A stretch of DNA of 64,000 nucleotides from the NCBI GenBank assembly GCA_965248605.1, contig CBDFJV010000007.1, positions 434,001-498,000 on the forward strand. Reading direction: 5' to 3'. Shown here piece after piece: positions 8,261 through 16,757 of the stretch. Below the pieces are notes generated by a model. The model was not told the DNA's origin and searched no databases. It worked only from the letters and a program-made list of their open reading frames with translations. A program made the translations under genes and the position numbers. Positions within the stretch are counted from its first letter, which is position 1, and every line of letters begins with the position of its first letter. Origin of the DNA: CAUZJF01 sp965248605 (GTDB lineage: Bacteria > Chloroflexota > Dehalococcoidia > Lucifugimonadales > CAUZJF01).

Positions 8261-9553
8261 TCATGTTCGTGAACTCGCCCGTTCCCGTTCCAGAGTCGCC
8301 AGGAATTCATCATAGCTGGATACTCTGGACATGACGTCCAGGAACGTCTTAAGGTCGGGCATCAGCCCGCGGAGCTCGCCCAGCTGACCACCGATCGGGC
8401 TCGACGACTCCGGTGTTGTGGCGTAGGTCCCGTGGTAGGCGAAGTAGGCTTGATTCAGCTTGCGAATATAGACGCCGTTCTCGACGAATAGCTTCCTGCG
8501 CTCTTCCATGTATGTTTCGGCGGCTTCGACATCGCCCTCGGACAGCAACTCGTCGACTCGTTCGCGGGTGTTGCGCATCTCCGTCGTGTAGTCGAATTCC
8601 TGGTCGGGGGACTCAACGGCAGGGGGGTCTTCCGCTGGCTCCGGGTTTTGCTCAACCGTAACGCCCAGGCTTTCGAAGGCCAGGTCGCCGATCTCGCGGC
8701 CGACAATCTTAACGAGCGTTTCGTTCAGTGTTCGCATCTCCGGACTGGCGAAGATGAGCCTGCCGAATGGGCGTCCCGGTGGCAGAAGCGTAAGGTACTG
8801 GTGCAGCCATTCGTGGGCGGCCGTGCCGAGGGTCCACCTCAAAGGCAGGCCGTTGTCGATCACCGTCGGGTAGCTGGCGAGGCCCCCAATTTGTATCACC
8901 AGGCCGGACAGATCCCACTCTTCGACCAGGGCGTCCTCCATTTTTTCGCTTTCGGCTACGTTGACGTTTGGATTGACGAGAGCGTTGTGGAGCTGCTCGA
9001 TCCGGTCCCTGGGGGACGCGATAAGGGCTTTCGGCGGCTGGTCCAACCGTATGTCTATCGGCGGGAGGCTCAGCCCCGCCCAGCTCGTTATTCCCTCATC
9101 GGCGACTACAGCCGCGATCGTGGCTTCCAGGGTCTCCTCCACGTCGTTCCGGAGACGAGCTCGCGCCGACTTTACCTCTGCCAGGTCGCGTTCGAGGGTA
9201 GCGAGCTGAGACTCGTCTCCCAGTGCCGCTGTCCGCTCGATCTCGGAGCCGAGTCTAGATGCCTTTTCGCCGAGCTGGAAGTATTCTCGAACCTGGTCTC
9301 GCCTCTCCTCGCCAGACGCCCAATTCCACGGGAGAGCCGAGACGAGCCGGTGGGCCCATTTACTCGGTAGATTGGCGAACTCCCACGAGACCAGGCTGTA
9401 CTGATGTGGGAGTGCGACCAGTCCAGCTGGTCCGAGCCGGAGAACGTCGTGGCCCACGGAGAGGACGGCGAACATCAGGAGCCCGAGAGCCCAGAGGCGG
9501 AACGTGCCGGGGAGGACCCTGCCGAGCAGGTGGGACACAACGGTTCTCCTCAA
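8261..9553 (-). CDS. Membrane-anchored protein with HExxH motif (putative metalloprotease)
   Basis: A 430-residue protein not recognised by name. It has an N-terminal membrane helix (about 18-36), a charged coiled-coil stretch at about 85-150 and a domain with GTAAHEWLHQYL. This is an HExxH zinc motif at His247, Glu248 and His251. Downstream come NETLVKIVGREIGD, whose Glu278 or Glu287 could be a third ligand as in gluzincins. The C-terminal third is a helical region ending in a Ser/Arg tail. The sequence suggests a surface-facing peptidase; the activity is inferred from the motif only. It stands alone between repeat copies. Confidence 0.75.
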   Translation of the reverse strand: MRRTVVSHLLGRVLPGTFRLWALGLLMFAVLSVGHDVLRLGPAGLVALPHQYSLVSWEFANLPSKWAHRLVSALPWNWASGEERRDQVREYFQLGEKASRLGSEIERTAALGDESQLATLERDLAEVKSARARLRNDVEETLEATIAAVVADEGITSWAGLSLPPIDIRLDQPPKALIASPRDRIEQLHNALVNPNVNVAESEKMEDALVEEWDLSGLVIQIGGLASYPTVIDNGLPLRWTLGTAAHEWLHQYLTLLPPGRPFGRLIFASPEMRTLNETLVKIVGREIGDLAFESLGVTVEQNPEPAEDPPAVESPDQEFDYTTEMRNTRERVDELLSEGDVEAAETYMEERRKLFVENGVYIRKLNQAYFAYHGTYATTPESSSPIGGQLGELRGLMPDLKTFLDVMSRVSSYDEFLATLERERASSRT

Positions 9554-9582
9554 TAATAACGAGACTTCGGTGGGCGCGAGCC

Positions 9583-9628
9583 GGACGGGCGCACGTCCCG
9601 ATGTGGCATCGGGACGCCCCTACGCCGG
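9583..9628. repeat. Family A repeat fragment, inverted orientation
   Basis: A short inverted copy of the family A core: GGGCGCACGTCCCGATG, a TGGCATCGGGAC arm and GCCCCTACGCC. The rest of the spacer 9554-9739 shows no gene or clear signal. Confidence 0.6.
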
Positions 9629-9739
9629 GACGGCCGTCGTACTCTTTAGAACGTCTAACGTGGCGGCAGGTTCGGCGTTCACCACTGGTGTTCGGGTGGA
9701 ACGTAGGAGTCCGGGCCGCGCTATTTCGCGCAAATATCG

Positions 9740-10501
9740 CTACCGGAGCAGCTGTTTGTAGACCGCGTCGGTCTCGCGCGACGGGCTGGTGCCCAGCTCT
9801 TCGCGAAGCAGGTCTCGGAGCTGGTGGTAGACGTGAAGGCCCTGCGCGCCGTTGCCAGCCGCAGCGTAAGCGCGCATAAGGAGTTGGTAGCCCGCCTCTC
9901 TTAAGGGGTCCAGCTCGACGGCCTCTGTCGCCGCTTCGACGGCCAGCTGCGGCTCATTTCTGGCAAGCCACATCTCGGAGATACAGTCGAGGGCACGGAG
10001 ACGGTTCCGTTCTTGTCTGTGTCTCTGGGACTCCGCCCACTCTCCGTGGATGCCGGCGAGGAAGGGCCTCCTGGCCACGTTAACGGCTACGGTCGCGGGG
10101 CCGAGTAGTCGCATCGGGTCGCCCGCCCGGAGAGCGCCCTCCGCTTCGTCGATGGCCGTTGCGCCGGCCTCGACGTCGACCCAGGTATCGGCGGGCATCG
10201 TTAGCTCGTACTGTCCGGACCCGCGGGATAGCGAGACGCCCTCACGCACCAGTGGTGGAACGCCGAGCAGCGACCGGACGCTACTGATCAGCGCGCTAAG
10301 GGATATCTCCCAAGTGGGGGGCGCCTCGTCGGCCCACACGGTGTTGGCCAGCTCTTCCCGGGGCACGGTCCGGTTTCGCTCCAAGACCAGGTAAGCGAAC
10401 AGCAGCCGGCCCTGTCTGCCACGGAGCTGGCGCTCTTCGACTACGAGTCGTTCCTCGACTTCTACGGATATGCGCCCCGTCAAATAGACCCTGATGCCCA
10501 C
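9740..10501 (-). CDS. SARP-type transcriptional regulator (wHTH + BTAD)
   Basis: A 253-residue DNA-binding regulator. Residues 1-95 form an OmpR-like winged helix (LRGRQGRLLFAYLVLERN, then ISLSALISSVRSLLG). Residues about 100-250 form the bacterial transcriptional activator domain, a TPR-like bundle (LDPLREAGYQLLMRAYAAAG). This is the compact architecture of Streptomyces antibiotic regulatory proteins without the ATPase. Its target is unknown. It is divergent from the DUF1059 gene at 10578, so the shared spacer is a plausible place of action. Confidence 0.85.
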   Translation of the reverse strand: MGIRVYLTGRISVEVEERLVVEERQLRGRQGRLLFAYLVLERNRTVPREELANTVWADEAPPTWEISLSALISSVRSLLGVPPLVREGVSLSRGSGQYELTMPADTWVDVEAGATAIDEAEGALRAGDPMRLLGPATVAVNVARRPFLAGIHGEWAESQRHRQERNRLRALDCISEMWLARNEPQLAVEAATEAVELDPLREAGYQLLMRAYAAAGNGAQGLHVYHQLRDLLREELGTSPSRETDAVYKQLLR

Positions 10502-10540
10502 AGCTCACCATACAAACGCCAATATTCTGCCAAAAGCCGT

Positions 10541-10549
10541 TGATATTAT
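10541..10549 (+). promoter_or_regulatory. Extended -10 promoter element
   Basis: TGATATTAT, an extended -10 (TGn plus TATTAT), lies 29 bases before the start codon at 10578. No good -35 is seen, which is usual for extended -10 promoters. Confidence 0.4.
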
Positions 10550-10577
10550 AGGCGCAACCTATTTCCGGAGGACGCAA

Positions 10578-10730
10578 ATGACGAAGCTTGTGACGTGTCC
10601 CTGCGGCCAAGAGATTCGAGGGGAAACCGACGAGGAGCTCGTGACGCTTGTGAAGAAACACGGTAAGGAGGTCCACTCTCAGGAGGACCTCACGCGGGAG
10701 GATATCTTGTCAATGGCCCAGCCCATCTAG
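10578..10730 (+). CDS. Small DUF1059-type protein
   Basis: A 50-residue protein starting MTKLVTCPCGQEIRG. It has the CxC pair and the EELVTLVKKHGKEVHSQ helix of the DUF1059 family, small proteins of unknown function with a zinc-ribbon-like head. The ATG at 10578 has CGGAGGA six bases upstream. It is divergent from the SARP regulator and followed by a SnoaL-like gene after 82 bases, so the two small genes may be transcribed together. Confidence 0.82.
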   Translation: MTKLVTCPCGQEIRGETDEELVTLVKKHGKEVHSQEDLTREDILSMAQPI

Positions 10731-10812
10731 GTGGGGCAGGGCTCAATTCAGGCCAGACCTGGCCGCACCGAGCAAGACAAGCATACCCGTGTATTTCTGA
10801 AGGAGGGACTAG

Positions 10813-11247
10813 ATGGGCGACACACAGGAAGCGAACAAGCAGCTCGTTCGTAGACTTTACAGCACTCTGATGGCTCAAGGCGATACTGCTTCGGCCGATG
10901 AGATTCTTGCCGAGGAGTACGTCGACCACAACATTCCCGGCCATCCGGGCGACGGGTCGAGGGAGGAGTTAAAGGCGGCGGTGCTCGGCGTGCGGGCCGC
11001 TTTCCCGGACGTCAGGCCGGAGCTGTTCGAGATGGTCGCCGAGGACGACCGTGTCTCGGTCCGCGTGGAGGCCGGAGGGACGCACACGGGAGAGGCATTC
11101 GTGGGCATTCCGGCCCAGGGCAAGGGCATACGGTGGTCCGAGATTCACATCTTCTCCTGCAGGGGAGGCAAGATCGTCGAACACTGGGGCGTGTTCGACA
11201 TGCTGGCCATCCTCCAGCAACTCGGTGCGGTACCAGCACCCGGTTAG
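10813..11247 (+). CDS. SnoaL-like polyketide cyclase/ester cyclase family protein
   Basis: A 144-residue NTF2-fold protein of the SnoaL-like ester cyclase group. Seen: NKQLVRRLYSTLMAQGD, EEYVDHNIPGHPG, the FPDVRPELFEMVAEDDRV strand, and the GKIVEHWGVFDMLAILQQLG end. An AGGAGG box lies a few bases before the ATG at 10813. Proteins of this type range from cyclases to stress-related proteins, so no substrate is proposed. The IS1182-type element begins 23 bases downstream. Confidence 0.85.
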   Translation: MGDTQEANKQLVRRLYSTLMAQGDTASADEILAEEYVDHNIPGHPGDGSREELKAAVLGVRAAFPDVRPELFEMVAEDDRVSVRVEAGGTHTGEAFVGIPAQGKGIRWSEIHIFSCRGGKIVEHWGVFDMLAILQQLGAVPAPG

Positions 11248-11270
11248 TCTGCCCCACACTTCGGCATTCT

Positions 11271-12870
11271 GAGAGCTTGTGAGCAAATTGATTCAGTTCG
11301 CTGGCGTGGTGGCGAGGTGATGGAGGACAATAGGGGAAACTGAGGTCTGGAGGTATCCGGTGAGCGAAGATACGCTGTTTGAACTGCCTGCGGCCGAGGA
11401 TGGCCCTCCTGGATCGCCGACGCAGCCTGAACAGGCGCGAGTTGTGCGACCGGTACGCGAGCAACTGCAGTGGGTCGCCCGGGACCTGGAGGCTTCGGTG
11501 GCTCAGGACCACCCGGCCAGAGCTATCTGGGGGCTGTTGGAGGAGTTGGACTTGTCGGCCTTCTATGGTTCGATCAAGGCGGTGGTAGATCGCCCTGGTC
11601 GTCCAACGACGGATCCCCGGGTACTGCTGGCCCTGTGGCTTTTGGCGACAGTGGATGGGGTGGGGAGCGCCCGGCGTCTGGCCCTTCTGTGCGAGGAGCA
11701 CGACGCCTATCGCTGGGTTTGCGGTGGGGTGCCCATCAACTACCACATGTTGTCGGACTTTCGGGTGGCCCACCGGGCTGCCCTGGACGAGTTGCTGACC
11801 CAGATCGTGGCCTCGTTGATGGCCGCCGATGCGGTGACCCTGGAACGGGTGGCGCAAGATGGGATGAGGGTGCGGGCCAGCGCCGGAGCCTCTTCCTTCC
11901 GTCGACAGCAGGGGCTGGATGCCTACCTGAAGGAGGCGCAGGCCCAGGTGGAACGGCTGGCCTCGGAGCGGGAGCATCCCGACCCCGGGGTAAGCAAACG
12001 ACAACAGAGTGCGCGGGAGCGAGCGGCCCGTGAGCGGGTGGAGCGGGTGAACAAGGCCTTGGGATACCTGCCGCAAGCCAAGGCCGCCAAGAAACGTCAG
12101 CAGCAAACTCTGGCCAAAAGGAAACGAAAAAAAGTGACGGCGCCCCGGGTCTCCAGCACGGACCCGCAGGTGCGGGTGATGAAGATGCCGGATGGAGGCT
12201 TTCGGCCGGCTTACAACGTGGAACTGGCCACCGACGGCGCCAGTGGAGTGATCGTGGGGGTCGATGTCGTTAGCACAGGGGATGCTGGGCAGGCGTCGCC
12301 CATGGAGGCCCAGGTGGCCCAGCGTACAGGCCAGCATCCCAAGGCCTACCTGATAGATGGCGCTTTCGCGGCGCGGGCCGATATTACCACCCTGGAGGGA
12401 CGGGGTGTCACAGTGTACGCGCCGGTGCGACTGCCTCGGAACAAAAAGGAGGAGGAGCGGTACCAGCCACGCTACGGAGATAGTCCGGCGGTTGTGCAGT
12501 GGCGACAGCGCATGGCTACGCAGGAGGCTCAGACCGTCTACAGGGAGCGGGGCGCCACGGCGGAATGGGCGAATGCGCAGGTACGTCAGCACGGGGTTTC
12601 CCAGTTCACGGTACGAGGCCTCCACAAAGCCACCGCAATCCTGCTCTTGGTGGCGGTGGCACATAACTTGTTGCGTTGGATAGCCCTGACTCCTATAGCT
12701 TCAGCCAAAGGGGAGGGCACGTAGGCCAAAGGCCTGTGTGACACAACGATAGTCCGTCCCACCAACGGGCCAACTCGCCAGCCACAGCGAATCCCGTTTA
12801 TTAAGCCAGGCCGATAAACCCCCAGGATCATCTCATTTCCACCACAGAATCCAAAAACTCACAAGCTCTG
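11271..12870 (+). mobile_element. IS1182-family insertion sequence
   Basis: About 1.6 kb with one transposase gene. The ends are imperfect inverted repeats sharing AGAGCTTGTGAG at 11272-11283 and, inverted, at 12858-12869. Similarity continues inward (about 20 of 26 bases). It lies between the SnoaL-like gene and the TlpA-like gene without visibly interrupting either. No clear target duplication was identified, so the outermost bases are uncertain. Confidence 0.8.
11360..12724 (+). CDS. IS1182-family transposase
   Basis: A 454-residue DDE transposase. The N-terminal DUF772-like domain (PTTDPRVLLALWLLATVDGV, then INYHMLSDFRVAHR) is followed by DGMRVRASAGASSFRR, a signature of IS1182 relatives carrying the first catalytic Asp. 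A Lys/Arg-rich insert comes next, then the domain with VMKMPDGGFRPAYNVELATD and AYLIDGAFAARADI. The GTG start at 11360 has GGAGG about seven bases upstream. The frame is intact, so the copy may be active. A large antisense ORF over the gene is a shadow. Confidence 0.92.
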   Translation: MSEDTLFELPAAEDGPPGSPTQPEQARVVRPVREQLQWVARDLEASVAQDHPARAIWGLLEELDLSAFYGSIKAVVDRPGRPTTDPRVLLALWLLATVDGVGSARRLALLCEEHDAYRWVCGGVPINYHMLSDFRVAHRAALDELLTQIVASLMAADAVTLERVAQDGMRVRASAGASSFRRQQGLDAYLKEAQAQVERLASEREHPDPGVSKRQQSARERAARERVERVNKALGYLPQAKAAKKRQQQTLAKRKRKKVTAPRVSSTDPQVRVMKMPDGGFRPAYNVELATDGASGVIVGVDVVSTGDAGQASPMEAQVAQRTGQHPKAYLIDGAFAARADITTLEGRGVTVYAPVRLPRNKKEEERYQPRYGDSPAVVQWRQRMATQEAQTVYRERGATAEWANAQVRQHGVSQFTVRGLHKATAILLLVAVAHNLLRWIALTPIASAKGEGT

Positions 12871-12913
12871 AGCGCAGGCTCTTAGTCATCTCCCGGAGAG
12901 AGGAAGCGAGCGG

Positions 12914-13525
12914 CTACTCCTGCAGGCCGTCCAGGCCGTAGAAACTCTCCTCGTTGACGCCATCGACTTCACCGGACGGGGCCACGCCGGCCACCAGGTC
13001 GCTCGTCCAGCTCAGCAGGCGTGTTTGGTCGATCTCGCCGACCCACCGGCGTTCCACGACGCCGCTTTTGCCGACGAAGAATGTGGTGGGTATTCCGATC
13101 ACGCCGTAATCGACAGTTATCCGGCCGTCCTTGTCCCGTCCGTTGGGGTACGTTATCCCAAACTCGTCGACGTGGGCCCTGCCGGCTTCCTCGCTGTCCT
13201 GGATGTCGATGCCCACGTACAGGACGCCCTGGTCTCGAAAGTCGTTCCAAGCCTCTTCGAGGGCTACTGCCTCGTCTCGACAGGGGGCACACCAGGACGC
13301 CCAGAAGTTGACTACCAGAGGCGTACCTGATGCCGAGGCGATATCGAGTTCTTCGCCGTCGAAGAGCTGAAGGGCGAAAAGAGGGGCCGGTTTCTGCAGG
13401 CGAGTGATCCCGCTGAGCCCGCTCACAGGCGATTTGTTGGAGAGACCCCAGGCCATCAGAGCGACGAACCCAATGATGGCTAGGCTGAACAGCCCGAATA
13501 GGGTGTTGCGAAGAACGGTGTTCAC
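12914..13525 (-). CDS. TlpA/ResA-like membrane-anchored thioredoxin
   Basis: A 203-residue thiol-disulfide oxidoreductase facing outside the membrane. It has one N-terminal helix (about 8-28) and a thioredoxin fold of the TlpA/ResA/CcmG type with WASWCAPCRDE (Cys79, Cys82), followed by VLYVGIDIQDSEE and VIGIPTTFFV with the cis-Pro. The GTG start at 13525 lies only three bases from the CTAG flank of a MITE copy, and no ribosome-binding site is visible. An in-frame TAG in that flank prevents a longer protein. Confidence 0.88.
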   Translation of the reverse strand: MNTVLRNTLFGLFSLAIIGFVALMAWGLSNKSPVSGLSGITRLQKPAPLFALQLFDGEELDIASASGTPLVVNFWASWCAPCRDEAVALEEAWNDFRDQGVLYVGIDIQDSEEAGRAHVDEFGITYPNGRDKDGRITVDYGVIGIPTTFFVGKSGVVERRWVGEIDQTRLLSWTSDLVAGVAPSGEVDGVNEESFYGLDGLQE

Positions 13526-13528
13526 AGG

Positions 13529-13659
13529 CTAGTGGTCCAACATCCTAGTATTGAAGGGTTCTGAGGTTACGGCTTGGTAGGGGCGGGTTTGAAACCCGCC
13601 CTGTCGTCGTAGCACGCCAATCTCGGCTACCCCTCATTTCAAAGATTTCGGTCTACTAG
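13529..13659. mobile_element. 123-bp MITE-like element, copy 2, at the start of the TlpA-like gene
   Basis: The element occupies 13533-13655 between CTAG at 13529-13532 and 13656-13659, in the opposite orientation to copy 1 and identical to it. It lies directly before the GTG start of the minus-strand TlpA-like gene, so transcripts of that gene must start in or cross it. Its 21-base palindrome could form a hairpin in the leader. Confidence 0.85.
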
Positions 13660-13720
13660 TGCCGGTCATGTGGCGGAGGCGCCCCGCCGGGGGCGTCTCT
13701 ACGGGGGGAGTACCTGACGG

Positions 13721-14905
13721 TCAGGACCTTACGATGTCTACCAACGCCGCTGTGATGAGCAACCTTTTGTCGTATCGGAGGCGGGGGTAGCACGTGACGA
13801 GAGTGATGTCCCTGTTACCGGAGTCGGTGATTCGGAGGTCTTCCTGTTCAACCCAGGTTGACTTGTAGGCCTGGTAGACGTACTTGCCGTCGGGCCCTTC
13901 GAGGATGATCTCGACCTTCTTGCCGGCACGCAGGAGCTTTGGGATATCGGGCAGCTTGCTAAAGACGTTACCCTCGCCGCGGATTGGACTCTCTAGATGG
14001 CCGAAGTACCACCCCTCCCCCTGGCCTCCAGGACGAGCCGTCGTTGGGATGTGGCCAACTACCCACTTCGGCGACTCCCATTTCCGAACGTCAGCCGTCA
14101 GGTCGATCCCAAGGTCCTGGACCTTCGAATCGACGCCGATCATCGGAATGACCATGTGAACCGCAGGAGTTGGGTCGTTTGAGATGGGGGCGCTGTCTGG
14201 AGCAAAGTACCTGTCTCCCCCCTGCACCAGTAGCTCGTATTCCAGGGACTCGGGTACGCGTGTAATGCTCGCCAACCGCTCTCCTCCGAAAGCAACCTCG
14301 GGGTCGAATCCCGGGACACCGGTCTCGGCGCCCTGTCCGTCGCCTGGGTTTACATCGATGACGGCGGCGGAGATCTGCGCGTCGACGGATCGTAGCGTTG
14401 CAGAAGATGCGGTCGGCACCGTGTCTTGGCTATTCGACGCGGATGTGCTCTCCAATACGACGGAGGCGGCCGGTAGGTTTGAGGCCGCTGGGGCTACGGC
14501 CGTCGCCGGTTTCGAACTGCCGGATTCCGAGCGGCCGCCGGAGGTATCGTTGCTTGCCGCGAGTGTAACCGTGGGGTCGGTCCTGACAGCCGTACTCTGC
14601 CGAGCGGCGGTTTCGACGCCGTCGGTCTCGGGTGCTGCTGTTGCTTGCCGAATCGATTCGGGCAAGGAACGGTCCAAGGGAGACTCGTCCGGAACCACAG
14701 ACGATTCGGCCTCTCCTTGCGCTGCGTCTAGAATGTTCTCAGAGGGGCTAAGACTCGCGAATGCTGGCCGCTCCGCGTCGAAGTTAAGGTCGTCCAGTCC
14801 CGCGTTCGCGACTAATCCGTAGGCGTAGTAGAAGCCGGATAGTGCGAGCAGAACAAGACCTACGACCAGTAGGGAGAAGCCCGCTATGCGTTGGGTACTT
14901 GGCAT
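13721..14905 (-). CDS. Sortase-family transpeptidase
   Basis: A 394-residue membrane-anchored sortase. An N-terminal helix (about 8-30) is followed by a long low-complexity Ser/Thr/Ala spacer (about 40-200) and a C-terminal sortase barrel. The barrel starts near VHMVIPMIGVDSKV. The catalytic His is in WYFGHLESP, the Cys is Cys372 in TLVTCYP, and Arg381 is in YDKRLL. The order and short C-terminus fit class E/F-type sortases, which join proteins to cell wall or pilins. No LPxTG-type substrate is evident nearby. Sortases support a monoderm envelope. Confidence 0.85.
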   Translation of the reverse strand: MPSTQRIAGFSLLVVGLVLLALSGFYYAYGLVANAGLDDLNFDAERPAFASLSPSENILDAAQGEAESSVVPDESPLDRSLPESIRQATAAPETDGVETAARQSTAVRTDPTVTLAASNDTSGGRSESGSSKPATAVAPAASNLPAASVVLESTSASNSQDTVPTASSATLRSVDAQISAAVIDVNPGDGQGAETGVPGFDPEVAFGGERLASITRVPESLEYELLVQGGDRYFAPDSAPISNDPTPAVHMVIPMIGVDSKVQDLGIDLTADVRKWESPKWVVGHIPTTARPGGQGEGWYFGHLESPIRGEGNVFSKLPDIPKLLRAGKKVEIILEGPDGKYVYQAYKSTWVEQEDLRITDSGNRDITLVTCYPRLRYDKRLLITAALVDIVRS

Positions 14906-15084
14906 TCAGTCAGCTTTCTCGATACGCTTGCTGGTTAGGCGCCCTTTGTTCAGACGCGTCGGCGGAGCATCCAGCGACACGCCTATCATTATAACGCTTC
15001 AATTGGATATGTAGATTTGCCGAGCGGTCGAGGCGGTGTTGAGGGAGAGACAATTTGCGGACACTCGGCGCGTTCGGCTGCACG

Positions 15085-15657
15085 TCAAAGGTCCTTGTAC
15101 CAGAGGAATTGCACTTCGTCGGGCAATTCCGGGTACGCGTCCGGATGAATCGCCCGGAGCTCGCAGCCCTGCCCTGCGTAGAAGCGACAGGCGGGCACAT
15201 TGATGTTCTGCGTTTCGATCTTGAGGTGGCGGCAGCCTTTGGCGCGCGCCCATTCAGCAGCCGCGGCGAATAGGTTGGAACCGATTCCGACCCGGTGGTA
15301 GTCCGGACTTATTCGGATGTCCCATAGACAAGCCAAGTCGTCACGACCCTCCAGCATGTTGGGGCCGGCCGTATTCCAGGCAACCACCGCTCCGCCGACG
15401 CGCTTGGAACCCTGGAACGCGGAGAAGACGCTCCAGCTGCTTGTGTCCCCGCTCAGCCACCTAGCCGGTCCCTGTTCTTTGTCCGCGTCATCGTCCTTCA
15501 GATAAGGGGGGTCTACTGTTTCCTCATCAAGACTCCAGCCCCTCAGGCCGTTATCAATGGACTGAACGCGTAGCCGAGACTCCACCATGAAGGCGATGGA
15601 CACTCGGCCGTACTCAGCCAAAACCGTGGTGGTTTCCTCCCGTATCTCGATGTTCAT
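15085..15657 (-). CDS. Streptothricin-acetyltransferase-like GNAT protein
   Basis: A 190-residue GNAT acetyltransferase. The acetyl-CoA loop RISPDYHRVGIGSNLF is followed by AAAEWARAKGCRHLKIETQN and INVPACRFYAGQGCEL. The ETQNIN-x-ACRFY pattern is characteristic of streptothricin acetyltransferases (Sat), which inactivate the antibiotic by acetylating its beta-lysine. The ATG at 15657 overlaps the stop of the oxidoreductase gene (ATGA), so the genes are coupled. The antibiotic substrate is inferred from the motif; a housekeeping acetylation role is possible. Confidence 0.78.
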   Translation of the reverse strand: MNIEIREETTTVLAEYGRVSIAFMVESRLRVQSIDNGLRGWSLDEETVDPPYLKDDDADKEQGPARWLSGDTSSWSVFSAFQGSKRVGGAVVAWNTAGPNMLEGRDDLACLWDIRISPDYHRVGIGSNLFAAAAEWARAKGCRHLKIETQNINVPACRFYAGQGCELRAIHPDAYPELPDEVQFLWYKDL

Positions 15658-16757
15658 GGCCGGCCGGAAGTCCTGACTTTGACTAACCGGCCCGTTTCCG
15701 AAGACTCGAGAGCGGCCTCGATTACGTCCAGGACGTGAACGGCATCTTCGATGGTGGACGGGGCAGGGGACCCGGTCTTGGCGGCTGTGAGGAAGGCGGA
15801 TACGAACTCCTCGCCTGCAACGCCGCCGTAGGCCGGGGACTGAGCCGGTTCGAACCGGTGCTCCTGCTTGCCGCCGGAAGCCCACCCAGGCGCCGTGCTG
15901 AAGAGTGTGTAACCGCTCCCGTCGGCCAGCGGTAACCTCACGTGCCCGTCGGTCCCTCGGAGCGCCACGAACGTGTCGTAGGCGGCGCCCGTGTAGCCAG
16001 ATTGACTACCGCCGAGATGGTAACCGGCGTTAAGGGTGCCCACCGCGCCTCCGGCGAAGCGGAACACGAGGCAAGCTGTGTCTTCGACCTCGATCGGCTC
16101 CGGGTTCTGTCTGGCCGTGATGGCGGTGACCTCGGCGATCTTGTCGTCCATCAGCAAACAGAGCAGGTCGATGTAGTGGCATGCGAGCCAGGAGAGGATG
16201 CCGCTCCCGGCGGTCGCCTTGCCAAACAACCAGTGGGACGGGTCGCGATATCGCACCTGAGAGGTGACCATTCGCGCCTCGACGGCCATCACCGTTCCCA
16301 GGGCTCCTTCGCGGCGGGCATCTCGTACCTCCCGCATTATAGGATTCCCCCGGTTCTGGTACATCGCGCCGAGCGTGACGTTGCTCGCTCGCGCATCGTC
16401 GGAGACCCGCCTCAAGTCTGACGCACGCACTGCGCCGGGCTTCTCGAAAAGGACGGGCAGGCCGGCAACGACAGCGGCGTCGAGGACATCGGGGCACAGG
16501 TCGTTGCGAACGCAGACCATGAGAGCGTCGAGGTCGTCGTAGGCGAGCAGGTCTTGCAGGCTGTCGGTCGTGGACTGCGCCTTGGGGGTTTCGGCCGCGA
16601 TCGCTTCGACGTCCTCGCCTTCGATTCCGCAGAAGTGTACCGCCTTCACCTCCGTCAGCACATCGAGGGTCTTTACGTGCAGCGGGCCGTGTGGATGGGG
16701 AGATGAGACGTAGCCGATCGTGTACTCGAGGGATTCGGAGGGATTGGTCATTTTCAC
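15654..16757 (-). CDS. Gfo/Idh/MocA-family oxidoreductase
   Basis: A 367-residue NAD(P)-dependent oxidoreductase acting on sugars, inositols or similar polyols. The Rossmann N-terminus is divergent (YTIGYVSSPHPHGPLH). The AVVAGLPVLFEKPGA block carries the family's EKP motif, and the substrate domain includes GILSWLACHYIDLLCLL with the usual catalytic His region. The GTG at 16757 overlaps the stop of the preceding acetyltransferase (GTGA); an ATG two codons later is possible. Lying between two antibiotic-acetyltransferase-like genes, it may act on a cyclitol or amino sugar; that is inference. Confidence 0.85.
   Translation of the reverse strand: MKMTNPSESLEYTIGYVSSPHPHGPLHVKTLDVLTEVKAVHFCGIEGEDVEAIAAETPKAQSTTDSLQDLLAYDDLDALMVCVRNDLCPDVLDAAVVAGLPVLFEKPGAVRASDLRRVSDDARASNVTLGAMYQNRGNPIMREVRDARREGALGTVMAVEARMVTSQVRYRDPSHWLFGKATAGSGILSWLACHYIDLLCLLMDDKIAEVTAITARQNPEPIEVEDTACLVFRFAGGAVGTLNAGYHLGGSQSGYTGAAYDTFVALRGTDGHVRLPLADGSGYTLFSTAPGWASGGKQEHRFEPAQSPAYGGVAGEEFVSAFLTAAKTGSPAPSTIEDAVHVLDVIEAALESSETGRLVKVRTSGRP

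Noticed and set aside
11012..12664. 550-codon minus-strand ORF
   Set aside because: Antisense to the IS1182 transposase, which has full family motifs; the ORF protein is low-complexity and lacks a start context.
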